A stretch of DNA of 47,452 bases, taken from contig JAQTNC010000006.1 in the NCBI GenBank assembly GCA_028714475.1, forward strand, positions 1 to 47,452, in the 5' to 3' direction. This document shows positions 45,412 through 47,452 of the stretch, one piece after another; position 1 is the stretch's first letter, and each line of letters opens with the position of its first letter. Both the position numbers and the translations under genes were made by a program. The notes beneath the pieces are model-generated. The model saw only the letters and a list, made by a program, of their open reading frames with translations. It made no database searches and was not told where the DNA came from. The stretch comes from Patescibacteria group bacterium. GTDB lineage: Bacteria; Patescibacteriota; Patescibacteriia; SG8-24.

Positions 45412-46420
45412 ACGCCTGGCAGCCTGGCTGACCGGCCGCCGCGAACCGGACTTGGGCCATTTGCCGATCGAAGGCCACCTGCCCGAATTCGATGGGCTCA
45501 CCGGTTGGTTCAATTCGGAGCCGCTCACCCGCGACACCCTGAAGGGCCGTGTCGTGCTGGTGGATTTCTGGACGCACTCCTGCGTGAACTGCCAGCGCAC
45601 TTTGGCCTACCTCAACGCTTGGCACGAGGCTTATTCCCCGTTGGGGCTCGTCATCATCGGCGTGCATACGCCGGAATTCGATTTCGAAAAGGATGCCGAA
45701 AGTCTCCGTCGCGCCATCGAGGTCGCCGGCATCCGCTATCCCGTGGCGGCCGACAACGACTACGCCCTCTGGAACGCCTACGGCAACCGCTATTGGCCGG
45801 CTCATTATTTCGCCGATCACGCCGGCAACCTGCGCCATCACCAATTCGGCGAAAGCGGACACGAGCAGGGCGAGGCGGTGATTCGCTCCCTGCTTGCCGA
45901 AGCTGGCGCAAAGCCGACTTTCCCGTCGGTCAGCGGCCAAATCACCGAAAACACGGATTTCCGTCGCATCAAGTCGCCGGAAACCTACTTGGGCTTCAAC
46001 CGCATGGAGTACCTCGGCTCGCCGGAAACGGTCCGGCCGGGCGTGACGCGACACTTCAGCGGCGTGCCTCATCCGGCGAAAAACGTTTTCTACCTCGAGG
46101 GGCTGTGGGAGATGGACGACGAATGGGCGGCACCCGCCGAACCGGGCGCGACGCTCGCCATGCGCTTTGATGCCGCCCGCGTCTTTATTGTCGCCGTAGG
46201 CCCGAATGACGGCGCCACGGCGGAGTTGACGATTGACGGCGAACCGCCGCTCCGCCAGCTCGGCGCGGATGCCGTGAACGAAAACGGCCGCGCCATCATC
46301 ACCTTCCGCGACGGACGGCTTTATCGCCTGTTCGACGCGGGTTCCGACTACGGCGAACGCACCCTGTGCCTCACCTTCCGCGAACCCGGCACGCGACTGT
46401 ACGCGCTGACGTTCGGCTAA
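45398..46420 (+). CDS. thioredoxin-fold DipZ/TlpA-like protein (CVNC active site)
   Basis: GRVVLVDFWTHSCVNCQRTLAYLNAWHEAY; overlaps CNNM gene end. Confidence 0.88.
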   Translation: MPLAERLAAWLTGRREPDLGHLPIEGHLPEFDGLTGWFNSEPLTRDTLKGRVVLVDFWTHSCVNCQRTLAYLNAWHEAYSPLGLVIIGVHTPEFDFEKDAESLRRAIEVAGIRYPVAADNDYALWNAYGNRYWPAHYFADHAGNLRHHQFGESGHEQGEAVIRSLLAEAGAKPTFPSVSGQITENTDFRRIKSPETYLGFNRMEYLGSPETVRPGVTRHFSGVPHPAKNVFYLEGLWEMDDEWAAPAEPGATLAMRFDAARVFIVAVGPNDGATAELTIDGEPPLRQLGADAVNENGRAIITFRDGRLYRLFDAGSDYGERTLCLTFREPGTRLYALTFG

Positions 46421-46501
46421 CATCAACCGATAAAGAAACAACCGCGGCCCAGAGCCGCGGTTTTTGATGACATTTTCGTCGTGATGAACGAAATACGGAC
46501 A

Positions 46502-47452
46502 CTACAACGGCTCCCGCTCGTTCGCGGCGTCAGAAGCCGACTGCTGATACAGTGTCTTCGCCATCTCCCACATCTCCGGGTGACCTTGTTTCTTCAGCCA
46601 ATACCACCACTCCACACCCCACAGGTATGCTTCCGACAAGCCGACTCGCCGCGCGAAAACCACGTTGGCCTTCAGGCGATCCGGACTCATCACCTTCAAC
46701 TGTTGGTCAATCGGCATCTGGACGATCGGTCCCGGCGACCACGGTTCCGCCTGGAGTTCCGAGATGATGACTCGACGGACAATCGTGCTGACGGCCAAGG
46801 CGCGGGTGCTGTAGGTGCGAGGCGTGATCGGCCAGTAGAAATAACCGATGATGCGACTCCACACGACGCGGTACGTGCTGATGCCAAGGATGTCGGCCAC
46901 TTGGGCGGCCCGCAGCCACGACGACAATTCTCCGCTGTCGGTGACCATGACCGGCCGGCTGTCAAGCGAATGCACGAGGGTGATTTCGCGCTTGAGAAAG
47001 GCCTCGTCCGGCGGTGGACAGACGCCGAAATCGAAGAACGGCTCGTTCTCGACCTGCCAGACGACGACCGCCGAATGCCTTGAATACCTGCGTACCGTCT
47101 CGCCAATCATGCGCAGGATGCGGGCGTCGGCAACATCCTTATCGAGCCCGCTGGCCCAACGCGGCACGTGACACTCCGGCCAGCGCGGCAATTTGCGCCC
47201 GACCGCCAGGATGACCTTGGCCTCTCGCTTGGCCGCCTCGTCAAGCAGCCAGTCCACCGACGAGAAATCGTATTCGCCGGACTGCGGCTCGATGTCGTCC
47301 CAATACGCGGGTATGCGCCACAGCCGAATGCCCAAATCGTCCATCGCCGCGACGTAAGTCTCGCGCCAGTCAAGACCCAGCTCGGCGGCATAATGCTTGG
47401 AAAAAGTCGCGCCGAGCTCAATCGGCCGCTCGGCCAGGCCGAGGTTGCTGAC
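46502..47452 (-). CDS. glycoside hydrolase (TIM-barrel, GH-A clan-like), truncated at right edge
   Basis: IRLWRIPAYWDDIEPQSGEYDFSSVDWLLDEAAK; VVVWQVENEPFFDFG; frame open to 47452. Confidence 0.75.
   Translation of the reverse strand, partial: VSNLGLAERPIELGATFSKHYAAELGLDWRETYVAAMDDLGIRLWRIPAYWDDIEPQSGEYDFSSVDWLLDEAAKREAKVILAVGRKLPRWPECHVPRWASGLDKDVADARILRMIGETVRRYSRHSAVVVWQVENEPFFDFGVCPPPDEAFLKREITLVHSLDSRPVMVTDSGELSSWLRAAQVADILGISTYRVVWSRIIGYFYWPITPRTYSTRALAVSTIVRRVIISELQAEPWSPGPIVQMPIDQQLKVMSPDRLKANVVFARRVGLSEAYLWGVEWWYWLKKQGHPEMWEMAKTLYQQSASDAANEREPL

Noticed and set aside
44524-45600. 358-aa minus-strand ORF
   Set aside because: Shadow of the CNNM gene and thioredoxin gene start.

Overview
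47.5 kb of GC-rich bacterial DNA. Tandem T4SS-type pilin paralogs, GalU, GT-C/GT2 glycosylation genes, RuvB and small envelope proteins suggest a Patescibacteria/CPR-like genome, but taxonomy is inference. Main content in order: a lipoprotein pair behind a near-consensus promoter; six tandem pilin-like genes; two solute-binding lipoproteins flanking galU; a HExxH protein; a DUF475/TerC-like protein; an FGE-sulfatase-like protein; a polysaccharide deacetylase; a DnaQ-like exonuclease; an AbiEii-type nucleotidyltransferase inside long inverted repeats beside tRNA-Ser(CGA); O-antigen ligase and flippase; SpoIID; D-Ala-D-Ala carboxypeptidase; ruvB; five tandem small anchored CxC...CxC proteins; DUF2079; an STT3-like/GT2/membrane-GT cluster; a C39-like peptidase; a KaiC / KaiB-like / PAS histidine kinase operon; a divergent histidine kinase / CNNM / thioredoxin operon; and a truncated glycoside hydrolase. 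Strongest leads: (1) the kaiC-kaiB-like-kinase operon with apparently degenerate KaiC phosphosites, (2) the five-gene CxC...CxCW paralog array with a promoter and hairpin terminator per gene, (3) an AbiEii toxin with a WYL-like tail inside a ~2.2 kb inverted-repeat-bounded unit, with a solitary terminal copy in the pilin locus, (4) a multi-branched RNA-like fold upstream of spoIID. All family calls are by eye from the supplied translations; no searches were run.
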